In this document: piece after piece, positions 6,853-14,518 of the stretch | Position numbering within the stretch: position 1 is the stretch's first letter | Layout: each line of letters opens with the position of its first letter | Assembly: GCA_040507245.1 (NCBI GenBank) | Contig: JBEVVH010000080.1 | Coordinates: 1 to 14,518, forward strand | Reading direction: 5' to 3' | DNA length: 14,518 nt | Source of the DNA: Thiodiazotropha sp040507245 | Lineage (GTDB): Bacteria > Pseudomonadota > Gammaproteobacteria > Chromatiales > Chromatiaceae | The notes under the pieces: model-generated | The model's database searches: none | Seen by the model: the letters and a program-made list of their open reading frames with translations, nothing else | Told to the model about the DNA's origin: nothing | Program-made: the position numbers and the translations under genes

Positions 6853-7854
6853 TTATTCGATGATCCGCTCTTTCTCCGCATCCTCCTGATAATAATAGTC
6901 GTAACTGCGGTGTAGATTATTGGTGAAGGTCCAGGCCTCGTTGTAGGAGAGACCGCTGTTCTTCGGAATGATGACCTTGATGTAGAGGTTGTTATCCTTC
7001 GCCTTCAGACGTGTCAGGTGCTGCTCGAGCTGACCCTGACTCAGGATACTGAAGGCACTGTCAGAGGGTCCTTTGTACTCGATCCGGGTGGCGCCGCCGA
7101 CCTTGGTGTAGCGCACCTCGACCAGGGTCTTTCCCTTGGCGGTGCGGGCCGGGCGCAGGAGCTTGTTGTACTGAATCTTCAGATCCGAAAAGTCCTGTGT
7201 CAGGTTGGTGATCTGCTGATCCTTCTCCTGACTGATGGTCAGGGCCTGCAGCAGTTCATTCTCTTTCTGGGTTAGGGTCACCCTGAGGCGCTGCAGCTCA
7301 TCCAGCGTGGTGGTCTGACGCAGATTGGCCTGTTCGAGATCGGAGCTGAGGCTTTCGATATTGCGGTTGGCATCGCTGAGTTGAGCCTGCAGGCGAACCC
7401 CTTCCTGGGTGAGCTGGTTCACCTGAGTGGAGAGCAGGGTGCGCTCCTGATCAAGACGCTCGACCCGGTTGGTCAACTCATCCCTTTCCCGGTTCAGGCG
7501 GGTGATCTGCAGCTGCTGGGTATTCAGGGTGGATTCCTGCTTTTGGGATTGCTCCCGCAACTGCATCATCTGCATGCGCAGCATGGTGAGTTCGTGCTCC
7601 CGGGCAATAAGTCGTTCTTCCAGGGTTTCATTCTCCTCACCCGTAGTGCGGGCGAGCTCCATCGCCTGTTGCTCCGATGCAATGGTTTCGCGTAACTGGC
7701 TCAGCAGTTCCATGTTGCGCAGCAGTAGGATGACCATGGCCAGCAGGAAGATCATCACGATCACTGTCATGATGTCGGTGAAGGAGGGCCAGAAGCTGTC
7801 TTCGTTCTGTCCTTCCCGGGTGTTCAGCCTGAGGTCGATGAAACCGTTATCCAT
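6853..7854 (-). CDS. MotB/ExbD-like proton-channel partner with long periplasmic coiled coil
   Basis: This is the second subunit of a two-gene proton-channel pair, 333 residues. A short cytoplasmic N-terminus leads into FWPSFTDIMTVIVMIFLLAM. The conserved Asp is D27, at the position that carries protons in MotB/ExbD/TolR, and a single TM helix follows (about 27-47). Residues about 48-230 are a long Gln/Glu/Leu/Arg-rich region with strong heptad character. The last 100 residues (about 236-333) form a small mixed domain (KTLVEVRYTKVGG, LYIKVIIPKNSGLSYNEAW). It shows no OmpA-type peptidoglycan-binding signature and faintly recalls an ExbD/TolR periplasmic domain. The ATG lies 5 nt after the stop of the channel gene. 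It is not MotB (no OmpA domain) or TolR/ExbD (far too long). ZorB of Zorya is the nearest known layout, but no ZorC, ZorD or ZorE homologue is nearby. The specific function is unknown. Confidence 0.8.
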   Translation of the reverse strand: MDNGFIDLRLNTREGQNEDSFWPSFTDIMTVIVMIFLLAMVILLLRNMELLSQLRETIASEQQAMELARTTGEENETLEERLIAREHELTMLRMQMMQLREQSQKQESTLNTQQLQITRLNRERDELTNRVERLDQERTLLSTQVNQLTQEGVRLQAQLSDANRNIESLSSDLEQANLRQTTTLDELQRLRVTLTQKENELLQALTISQEKDQQITNLTQDFSDLKIQYNKLLRPARTAKGKTLVEVRYTKVGGATRIEYKGPSDSAFSILSQGQLEQHLTRLKAKDNNLYIKVIIPKNSGLSYNEAWTFTNNLHRSYDYYYQEDAEKERIIE

Positions 7855-7859
7855 GAGGA

Positions 7860-8789
7860 TCAGTCGTCTTCATGCAGGCGGAAGCCTATTTTCAGGACAT
7901 GCTTGATCTCAGCGAGATCGTTATGGATTGCCTCGTTGCGGGCTTCCACACCTTCCAGGGACTCCAGCATCTGTTTTTCGATAGTCTCGAAGGACTGCTG
8001 GGAGCGGTTCATCTGGTTCACCAGTTCCTGCAGGGAGCGGACCAGACCGGTGAATTCGTACAGGGCGCTGTCGGTCTGTACCTGGAAACGGGGTATCAGT
8101 TCATTGACCGTGACCTGCTCCACCGCGCTGATCAGGTTGGTCTGCACGTCTCCCAGCTTGAGATGAAAATAGCCGAACACCAGGTAACAGACGATCGCCG
8201 TGATGGTCGTGGAGAGGGCGGTGGACATGCCATGAACCACCATGCCCATGCCGCCCACATCGATCGAGGTGGCGAGCAGATCGGAGGCGCCGATCAGGGC
8301 GATGGAGAGGGACACGATGGTGCCGAACACGCCGGTCAGGATGAGGATGTTGTTGATGAATTTAGGCAGGCTGTTACGGGTGCTTTCATTCGCCACCAGA
8401 GTGGCCGCCAGGGAACCGTGATTGATCGGACAGTTGGCCTTGTAGAGCCCCTGCATGGTGCGGTATCGATTGGCGATTATGGCTCGTTTCGGGATCCGGC
8501 TAAGGGGGTCGGCCACCCCTTCGCGCAGGTTACGCAGAAAACGGATTACCGCGTTTTCTTCCGAAACATAGTGCAGGAAGATGGCAATCATGCGCAGGAT
8601 GCCGATGCTGAACAGGCCAACGATGGTCCCGTTGATGATCAGACCGGTAGAGGTCAGCTGATCGCGAAAGTAAACCGTATTGATGAAGTCGTACTTCCAG
8701 ACCATGATCGCCGCAATCACGGCGGAAAGGATTATCATGCGGATCAGGATGTTACGGCTGAAGTTCCGGCGTAACTGTATGCTTCCCAA
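7860..8789 (-). CDS. MotA/TolQ/ExbB-family proton channel protein
   Basis: This is a polytopic inner-membrane channel subunit, 309 residues. It starts with TTG at 8789, backed by a good GGGAG ribosome site 7 nt upstream; the next in-frame ATG would cut into TM1. Four likely TM segments are seen: about 14-32, 46-74, 145-173 and 184-215. Between TM2 and TM3 lies a basic cytoplasmic loop. TM3 carries GVFGTIVSLSIAL (153-165) and TM4 carries GMSTALSTTITAIVCYLVFGYF (187-208), the conserved pore-lining signatures of the family. Four TMs point to the MotA/ZorA type, since ExbB and TolQ have three. The tail (about 217-305) is helical and Gln/Glu-rich. With the next gene it would form a 5:2-type stator driven by proton flow. 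What it energises is unknown, since no Tol, Ton, flagellar or Zorya partner is adjacent. Confidence 0.88.
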   Translation of the reverse strand: MGSIQLRRNFSRNILIRMIILSAVIAAIMVWKYDFINTVYFRDQLTSTGLIINGTIVGLFSIGILRMIAIFLHYVSEENAVIRFLRNLREGVADPLSRIPKRAIIANRYRTMQGLYKANCPINHGSLAATLVANESTRNSLPKFINNILILTGVFGTIVSLSIALIGASDLLATSIDVGGMGMVVHGMSTALSTTITAIVCYLVFGYFHLKLGDVQTNLISAVEQVTVNELIPRFQVQTDSALYEFTGLVRSLQELVNQMNRSQQSFETIEKQMLESLEGVEARNEAIHNDLAEIKHVLKIGFRLHEDD

Positions 8790-9051
8790 CGATCTGCTCC
8801 CGGAGAAGTTGAAAATGGGAATCCAGTGTAACCCACGGAGTGGCTTTTCTCATACCCGATTGTTGGGTTTCAGGCGGAGTATCTGTCGTGAGCCGGGATC
8901 GATTTCCTGATAGTGTAGGGACAGAGTCCTGATCACGGTTTGGTCTGAGTGCGATGCCCCGCCATACCGGTTTCATCAGGTTGTCCAGCTCCCGGGCGTC
9001 GCAGATCCGGCGCCGGACGTTGAGCCGATCCAAGCGGGGATTTCACGCAGC
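8790..9051. other. Divergent intergenic region, channel gene / glycerate kinase
   Basis: These 262 bp separate two divergent transcription units and should hold both promoters. I could not pick convincing -35/-10 pairs on either strand; TACACT hexamers on the minus strand lack good partners. A minus-strand ORF crosses the region but has no protein-like features. Confidence 0.4.
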
Positions 9052-10385
<1,334 letters not shown>

Positions 10386-10389
<4 letters not shown>

Positions 10390-11201
10390 ATCTCGGGACG
10401 GACTCGCTCTACCAGGCGGCACGCGACTGTTTGCTGTGCGCATCGGTGGAACAGAAGTTGAACCTCAGCGAGACGGTGGCGTCGGCCTGGGAGGCCGGAG
10501 AACTGTCCCTGAGCGGCTGGGAGCCCGCCGATGATCTGCTGGACGCGGGTCATCCGGAGCGTCCTCCGCTGGTACAACCCCAGCAACTGCCCCGTCGCCG
10601 GCTCGGCAGTGAGACAGGACGCCTGGCGCTGATCCATGCCCTTGCGCACATCGAATTCAATGCGGTAAACCTGGCGTGGGACGCAGTGCAGCGATTTCCG
10701 GGGCTGCCTGCTGACTTCTACCGGGACTGGATCCAGGTCGCCCGGGAAGAGGTGGCTCATTTTCGCCTGTTGCGGGACCGCCTGCGTGAGGCGGGGGCTG
10801 ACTACGGTGATTTTCCGGCGCACAACGGACTCTGGGAAATGGCACAGCGTACCGCCCATGATCCACTGGTGAGAATGGCTCTGGTGCCACGCATGCTCGA
10901 GGCCCGGGGGCTGGATGTGACCCCGGGCATCATGGCCCGGTTCAAGGATATCGGGGATCGGCAGACGGTCGCGGCCCTGGAGGTTATCCTGCGGGAGGAG
11001 GTGGGACACGTGCAAAGCGGCAGCCGCTGGTTTCTTTACCTGTGTGAACAGCGTGGTCTGGATGCAGAAGAAACCTATTTCGAGCTGCTGCAGGACTATG
11101 TCAAAGGAGAGATTCGTTGTCCCTTGCACCGGCAGGCCCGTGAGGAAGCCGGGTTCAGTGCGGTCGAACTCAATCGATTGGAGGCCCTATGCAAATCCTG
11201 A
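10386..11201 (+). CDS. DUF455 family ferritin-like protein
   Basis: This is a 271-residue protein of the DUF455 ferritin-like family, whose biochemical role is not established. The GTG at 10386 overlaps the kinase stop as GTGA; the frame stays open upstream only as a shadow of the kinase. Likely di-metal ligands of a four-helix bundle are visible: H88 and E90 (HALAHIEFNAVNLAWD), E121, E122 and H125 (AREEVAHF), E172 (MLEARGLD) and E204, E205 and H208 (LREEVGHVQSG). The segments FYRDWIQVAREEVAHF and HNGLWEMAQRTAHDPLVRMALVPR are typical of the family. Relatives include metal-dependent hydroxylase-like folds, so an oxygen-dependent oxidase or hydroxylase is conceivable. The following gene starts inside its last codons. 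Coupling to glycerate kinase may reflect shared expression only. Confidence 0.88.
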
Positions 11202-11953
11202 AACGGCTCGTCAGCCTGTGGTTGATGGTGGTGACCGGTCTATTATCCGGTCTGGCGAATGCCGGGAATCCCATCCAGTTGGAGCGCCTGACCTACGAAG
11301 TGCAGGAGGGCGATCGGGCGCCGCTCATCACCCGGATCTGGGTATCTCCCGAAATGATGCGTAAGGATGACGGGGAAGAGGGGAGCGGCTATGTGCTGTT
11401 CGACCGACGCGACAAGACCGTCTACAGCATCAACCTGGAAGAACACACCGTGCTCATCGTGCCCCTTGTCCGGATGGATGATCAGGTGTCACAACCCGCG
11501 AATCTCAATCTGCGGCAATTGAAAGGGGAACAGGCTCCGGAGGTTGGTGGACGGCAACCCGAACACTGGCAATTGCGTCTCGGCGAGCAGGTCTGCCAGG
11601 AGGGCTGGGCGGTGCCCGGTTTGATGCCCGAGAGCATCGCCGCAATGAGTGAGTACCGGGAGGCCCTGGCCCGGCAACACCTTCTGACCCTGGACCAGAT
11701 ACCGGAAGCTTATCGGGACCTGTGCGATGATGTGGTGCAGGTGTTTGCCCCCACGGCGTTGTTGCAAAAAGGCCTGCCGCTGCGTACCTGGGATGCCAAG
11801 GGTGTGGTCTGGAGGCTGAAGGATTATCAGCGGGTGGATGCGGATCCGAAAACCCTGTTCGAACGCCCCGAAAACCTTGAGGTGATGACCATGCCCGGAC
11901 AGCCCATGCCGGAACCGTTCACAGAGATTCCCGACGCAGCCCCTGCTCAGTAA
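11189..11953 (+). CDS. Exported protein of unknown function (254 aa)
   Basis: The family was not recognised. The protein begins with a clear signal peptide (MQILKRLVSLWLMVVTGLLSGLANA, cleavage after residue 25), so it is periplasmic or secreted. Residues about 34-95 are rich in beta strands with a pattern RIWVSPEMMRKDD...GYVLFDRRDKTVYSINLEEHTVLIV. This recalls the LolA-like/DUF4412 style of periplasmic proteins, a weak resemblance only. Two cysteines, C136 and C179, could form a disulfide. The tail is Pro/Met-rich. A GGAGG ribosome site sits 4 nt before the ATG, inside the end of the DUF455 gene (13-nt overlap), so it belongs to that operon. Its 3' end overlaps the convergent lpxH by 35 nt. 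Confidence 0.8.
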   Translation: MQILKRLVSLWLMVVTGLLSGLANAGNPIQLERLTYEVQEGDRAPLITRIWVSPEMMRKDDGEEGSGYVLFDRRDKTVYSINLEEHTVLIVPLVRMDDQVSQPANLNLRQLKGEQAPEVGGRQPEHWQLRLGEQVCQEGWAVPGLMPESIAAMSEYREALARQHLLTLDQIPEAYRDLCDDVVQVFAPTALLQKGLPLRTWDAKGVVWRLKDYQRVDADPKTLFERPENLEVMTMPGQPMPEPFTEIPDAAPAQ

Positions 11954-12641
11954 CCACCAGGGCTTCCGCTTCCTGGTCATGCCACTCCGCCAGCACATGC
12001 CGGGTGACCTCCTGTCCCGACACCCGGTGAATGTGATCGGCCGGTCTGTGGGTGTGTCCATGGATCAGGCGCTGAGCGCCATAGCGTTGGATGTAGTCCC
12101 CGACCGCCCCGTCGTTGACGTCCATGATGTCATCCGCCTTGGTCGCGTTGGCCTCACCGCTTTGCGCGCGGAACTGCCGGGCCAGTTCGAATCGTTGTTC
12201 GATCGGTAGTGACCGGAAATGGTTGATCATCTCCGCTGTGCGGATCTGTTTGCGAAACTGCTGATAGGCCAGATCGTCGGTGCACAGCAGGTCCCCATGC
12301 ATCAACAGGGTGGGGGTGCCATAGAGATCGACCAGACTCGGATCCTGCAGCAGTTGCGCGCCGGTCCGGGTGCAGAAATCCGCACCGATCATGAAATCCC
12401 GGTTGCCATGCATCAGCAGCAGCACGACGCCGGAATCCGTCAAGCGTCGCAGAGCCCGCGTGATCTGCGGAATCGGAGGTTGCTGATCGTCATCCCCGAC
12501 CCAGGCATCGAAAAGGTCGCCGAGGATGTAGAGGTGGGACGCGGAACGTGCCCGTCGTTCGAGGAAATTCATGAACCGACTGCACCTGTCGCCTGTGGCG
12601 GCGGACAGGTGCAGGTCTGAGATGAAGAGCTGTTCGCTCAC
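11919..12641 (-). CDS. lpxH: UDP-2,3-diacylglucosamine diphosphatase LpxH
   Basis: LpxH hydrolyses UDP-2,3-diacylglucosamine to lipid X and UMP, the fourth step of lipid A synthesis, at the inner face of the cytoplasmic membrane. The protein has 240 residues, the family norm. The metallophosphatase set is complete: D9 and H11 (FISDLHL), D42 (GDLFDAWVGDD), N80 (HGNRDFMIG), H115 (LMHGDLLCTDD), and H194, H196 and H198 (IHGHTHRP). These positions sit one residue after the known E. coli metal ligands. The GTG start overlaps the ppiB stop as GTGA, so translation is likely coupled to ppiB. The 3' end overlaps a convergent gene by 35 nt. It shows the organism makes lipid A. Confidence 0.96.
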   Translation of the reverse strand: MSEQLFISDLHLSAATGDRCSRFMNFLERRARSASHLYILGDLFDAWVGDDDQQPPIPQITRALRRLTDSGVVLLLMHGNRDFMIGADFCTRTGAQLLQDPSLVDLYGTPTLLMHGDLLCTDDLAYQQFRKQIRTAEMINHFRSLPIEQRFELARQFRAQSGEANATKADDIMDVNDGAVGDYIQRYGAQRLIHGHTHRPADHIHRVSGQEVTRHVLAEWHDQEAEALVVTEQGLRRESL

Positions 12642-13126
12642 TCCGTGACTTCGGCCTTTTCGATGATGATGTCATCGACAGGCACGTCCTGATGACCGGC
12701 CCGGGTGGTGGTGTCCACGCCTTTGATCTGATTGATTACATCCATGCCGCTGACGACCTTGCCGAATACACAATATCCCCAGCCGTCCTGACCCGGATGA
12801 TCGAGGGACTTGTTGTTCGATACGTTGATGAAAAACTGGGCGGTGGCGGAATGGGGTTCCATGGTGCGGGCCATGGCGATGGTGCCGATCTCATTGGACA
12901 GGCCGTTTTTGGCTTCGTTTTCAATCGGGTCACGAGTCTGTTTCTGAATCATGCCCGGCTGGAAACCGCCGCCCTGAATCATGAAATTATCGATGACACG
13001 GTGAAAGATGGTGCCGTCAAAGAATCCATCCTGAACATACTGTTTGAAGTTTTCGCAGGTTTTAGGTGCATTCGCCTCGTCCAGTTCGATCAGGATGGGT
13101 CCCAGATTGGTTGTTAATGTGATCAT
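12638..13126 (-). CDS. ppiB: Cytoplasmic peptidyl-prolyl cis-trans isomerase B (cyclophilin)
   Basis: This is a cyclophilin that speeds proline isomerisation during folding, 162 residues and without a signal peptide, hence cytoplasmic. The active-site set is present: FHRVIDNFMIQGGGF (with the catalytic Arg and the Phe-Met-Gln of the substrate pocket), MARTMEPHSATAQFFIN, and DGWGYCVFGKVVSGMDV. An AAGG ribosome site precedes the ATG. The gene begins 32 nt after ppiA and its TGA overlaps the lpxH start. A cyclophilin next to lpxH is a familiar gammaproteobacterial arrangement. Confidence 0.95.
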   Translation of the reverse strand: MITLTTNLGPILIELDEANAPKTCENFKQYVQDGFFDGTIFHRVIDNFMIQGGGFQPGMIQKQTRDPIENEAKNGLSNEIGTIAMARTMEPHSATAQFFINVSNNKSLDHPGQDGWGYCVFGKVVSGMDVINQIKGVDTTTRAGHQDVPVDDIIIEKAEVTE

Positions 13127-13158
13127 GAGCGTGCCTTTTGGGTTGAAGTTGAAATTCG

Positions 13159-13728
13159 TTACTCGACGATGCTGACTTTATCGATGGTGATGATCTCCAG
13201 GGGGACATCACTCATACCGTTGCGTACCCCGGTGGCTTGAGCTGCGATGCTGTCCACAACCTCCATGCCCCCGGTAACCTCACCGAACACGGCATAGCCC
13301 CAGCCGTCGCGACTGGGATAGTCGAGAAAATCGTTATCCTTGTGATTGATGAAAAACTGCGCAGTCGCCGAATGGAGCGCCGAGGTGCGTGCCATGGCGA
13401 TACTGCCGCGCTTGTTCTTGAGTCCGTTCTTGGCCTCATTCTGGATCGGATCCCGGGTGGGCTTCTTCTGCATGTCCGGGGTGAATCCGCCACCTTGGAT
13501 CATGAAGTTCTTGATCACCCGGTGAAAGATCGTCCCATCGTAGAAACCTGCCTGAACATACTGGACAAAGTTGTCCACGGTTTGCGGTGCTTTGTCCCGG
13601 TCGAGGCTGAGTTGAATGTCCCCCTGGGAGGTCTGCATAAGGACCTTGACCGGGTCGGCTACAGCCACTGACGAACTCAGGATCAGCAGCAACAGTGACA
13701 GGATCGGGATTGTCTTGGATATGCGCAT
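13159..13728 (-). CDS. ppiA: Periplasmic peptidyl-prolyl cis-trans isomerase A (cyclophilin)
   Basis: This is a cyclophilin of 189 residues, exported by a signal peptide (MRISKTIPILSLLLLILSSSVAVA, cleavage after residue 24). It would assist folding in the periplasm. The mature part closely parallels the following ppiB product: FHRVIKNFMIQGGGF, MARTSALHSATAQFFIN, DGWGYAVFGEVTGGMEVV. The two are therefore likely tandem duplicates sent to two compartments. A GAGG ribosome site lies 6 nt before the ATG. It is the first gene of the ppiA-ppiB-lpxH unit, and an AT-rich block about 50 nt upstream probably contains the promoter. Confidence 0.94.
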   Translation of the reverse strand: MRISKTIPILSLLLLILSSSVAVADPVKVLMQTSQGDIQLSLDRDKAPQTVDNFVQYVQAGFYDGTIFHRVIKNFMIQGGGFTPDMQKKPTRDPIQNEAKNGLKNKRGSIAMARTSALHSATAQFFINHKDNDFLDYPSRDGWGYAVFGEVTGGMEVVDSIAAQATGVRNGMSDVPLEIITIDKVSIVE

Positions 13729-13775
13729 GATGTCCTCTTGAGGGTTGTACCGGCCAGGCCTGTCGAGGAGGTCGG

Positions 13776-13814
13776 TTAGTAAATATTTATATTTATCAAT
13801 TATTTATAATAAAA
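13776..13814 (-). promoter_or_regulatory. AT-rich block, probable promoter region of ppiA-ppiB-lpxH
   Basis: Only 2 of these 39 bases are G or C, in otherwise GC-rich surroundings, and the block lies 48 nt before the ppiA ATG. TTGATA and TATAAA-like hexamers occur on the minus strand, but no pair has standard spacing. It also contains the palindrome TAAATATTTA (13780-13789). The role is inferred from position and composition. Confidence 0.35.
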
Positions 13815-13892
13815 CGGGTGCCGTATGGAACCGACTTGACGCGATTCTCACGGATCTACAGTCCGGGCATGATAACGGTTCAAAACCCGCAT

Positions 13893-13922
13893 AAAAAGGG
13901 GCAGCGGGGTGTAAACCCTGCC
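13893..13922 (-). terminator. Second, weaker candidate terminator downstream of the cytochrome gene
   Basis: On the minus strand GGCAG pairs with CTGCC, and two more G-C pairs form across a one-base bulge. The stem is followed by CC and then TTTTT (13897-13893). It lies 7 nt beyond the T-run of the first terminator, so it may serve as a backup. Confidence 0.45.
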
Positions 13923-13928
13923 AGACAA

Positions 13929-13958
13929 GTAAAAAGCCATGTCCGACGACATGGCTTT
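13929..13958 (-). terminator. Rho-independent terminator of the cytochrome gene
   Basis: Perfect 11-bp stem (arms 13933-13943 and 13948-13958; AAAGCCATGTC and its complement) with a CGAC loop on the plus strand. On the minus strand the stem ends in TTTTT. It lies 43 nt past the cytochrome stop codon. On the plus strand the T-run is shorter and no gene needs it. Confidence 0.85.
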
Positions 13959-14001
13959 CAGGGTGGTTTGCCGGAGCGCGCAATGGCTCCCCGGCGGATG
14001 A

Positions 14002-14385
14002 TCAGTTGTTCTGGGCGCCTTGGGTTATCCAGTGTTCGATGGTTTGGATTTCCGCGTCTTTCATCAGCTCTTTACTATGCGGCATGCGAATCGAAGGGTC
14101 GACCTTGCCGGCAATCAGGCGGTAGAAGGAACTCGAAAGCGGGTCGTCGGCCACGATGACCGGGCCGTATTTGGTGCCCTTCATGAGGCTTTCATAGGTT
14201 TGGGTGACGAAGCCGCTTGCATTGGCTCCCGCTCCTCCGGGCAGATGACACTCGGTGCAGTAGTGATCTATCAGAGGTTTGACGTCGGTTTTGTAACTGA
14301 CGGGTGCCGGGCCGGCACTGCAACCGGCCAGCAGGAGAGTGGCTGAAAGAGTGGTCAGCAGATAAAGGGGTTTTGTTTTGAACAT
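14002..14385 (-). CDS. Lipoprotein monohaem c-type cytochrome
   Basis: This is a small electron-transfer protein, 127 residues. It has a lipoprotein signal (LLLAGC, lipidated Cys22, Ser at +2 favouring the outer membrane), so it would sit in the periplasm as a lipid-anchored protein. One haem attachment motif, CTECH (43-47), follows YKTDVKPLIDHY. The likely sixth ligand is M101 in IRMPHSKELM. The downstream AEIQTIEHWITQGA (111-124) is the usual closing helix of such cytochromes. The segment around the haem resembles the CxxCH domains of Planctomycete-type cytochromes. A CAGGAG ribosome site lies 6 nt before the ATG. The gene is alone, with its own terminator. Its redox partner is unknown. Confidence 0.9.
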   Translation of the reverse strand: MFKTKPLYLLTTLSATLLLAGCSAGPAPVSYKTDVKPLIDHYCTECHLPGGAGANASGFVTQTYESLMKGTKYGPVIVADDPLSSSFYRLIAGKVDPSIRMPHSKELMKDAEIQTIEHWITQGAQNN

Positions 14386-14408
14386 GTGCGGCTCCTGGGT
14401 ATGTTCTG

Positions 14409-14435
14409 ATTATTGGGTTTTGATTCAGTTGACAA
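14409..14435 (-). promoter_or_regulatory. Candidate promoter of the cytochrome gene
   Basis: On the minus strand TTGTCA (14435-14430) and AATAAT (14414-14409) each match the sigma-70 boxes at 5 of 6 positions. The spacing is short (15 bp). The predicted start would leave a leader of about 17 nt containing the CAGGAG ribosome site. Confidence 0.28.
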
Positions 14436-14442
14436 GCGAGTC

Positions 14443-14497
14443 TTCGATCTCATGAAAGATTTTGGGACATCCAAGTCCACCAAAATCGATTCGATCT
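14443..14497. repeat. Inverted repeat flanked by TTCGATCT direct repeats
   Basis: The 8-bp arms GATTTTGG (14458-14465) and CCAAAATC (14480-14487) lie between two copies of TTCGATCT (14443-14450 and 14490-14497). They are immediately upstream of the candidate cytochrome promoter. This could be an operator or a small structured element, but short arms of this kind also arise by chance. Confidence 0.3.
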
Positions 14498-14518
14498 TTG
14501 ACAGCCTATTAGTGCCCC

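Noticed and set aside
6853..8789. Zorya anti-phage system
   Set aside because: Only a ZorA/ZorB-like pair is present. The B protein lacks an OmpA-type domain, the A protein lacks the very long tail, and no ZorC, ZorD or ZorE homologue is adjacent.
8752..9033. 93-codon minus-strand ORF upstream of the channel gene
   Set aside because: No protein-like features, overlaps the start and ribosome site of the channel gene, and occupies the only space for two divergent promoters.
13836..13892. tRNA-like GGTTCAAAACC segment in the ppiA-cytochrome spacer
   Set aside because: No acceptor stem, D-arm or anticodon arm could be built around it; only a 4-bp T-arm-like hairpin exists.
13818..14159. 113-codon plus-strand ORF over the spacer and cytochrome gene
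   Set aside because: Arg/Gly/Ser-rich antisense-type translation, crosses both terminators, and has no ribosome site or domain.

Overview
The window looks like chromosomal DNA of a Gram-negative gammaproteobacterium. It carries lpxH for lipid A synthesis, Slp-family outer-membrane lipoproteins, an RND efflux pump and a c-type cytochrome lipoprotein. The coding DNA is moderately GC-rich and the intergenic islands are distinctly AT-rich. A free-living or symbiotic sulfur-oxidiser-type lineage (Chromatiales-like) would fit, but that is an impression from gene content and was not measured. No rRNA, tRNA, CRISPR array, transposase or phage gene was seen.

Layout, left to right. (1) 174-4339 (+): a two-gene RND efflux unit, a periplasmic adaptor followed 5 nt later by the inner-membrane pump. 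No TolC-type outer-membrane partner is in view. (2) 4387-4992: an AT-rich spacer. It contains a 53-residue secreted peptide gene on the minus strand, directly behind an almost ideal sigma-54 (-24/-12) promoter, and two copies of a 15-bp direct repeat further upstream. (3) 4993-5673 (+): tsaB, for tRNA t6A modification. (4) 8789-5714 (-): four genes in a row. A MotA/TolQ/ExbB-like channel subunit is followed 5 nt later by a MotB/ExbD-like partner with one TM helix, a conserved Asp and about 180 residues of predicted coiled coil. Two Slp-type lipoproteins follow. None of the usual partners of Tol-Pal, Ton, flagellar or Zorya motors is present, so this is the best candidate here for an undescribed system. 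(5) 9052-11953 (+): a tightly coupled trio of glycerate 2-kinase, a DUF455 ferritin-like protein and an exported protein of unknown function. The kinase has a perfect 15-copy CCCGAG repeat inside its coding sequence, giving (Pro-Glu)15 next to a conserved active-site motif. (6) 13728-11919 (-): ppiA, ppiB and lpxH, a periplasmic and a cytoplasmic cyclophilin followed by the lipid A enzyme, with ppiB and lpxH overlapping by 4 nt. (7) 14385-14002 (-): a small lipoprotein monohaem cytochrome c, closed by a clear intrinsic terminator and possibly a second one.

Most of the genes concern the cell envelope: efflux, an energised inner-membrane complex, outer-membrane lipoproteins, periplasmic folding, lipid A and periplasmic electron transfer. 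Assignments rest on motif recognition by eye. No database search was possible.
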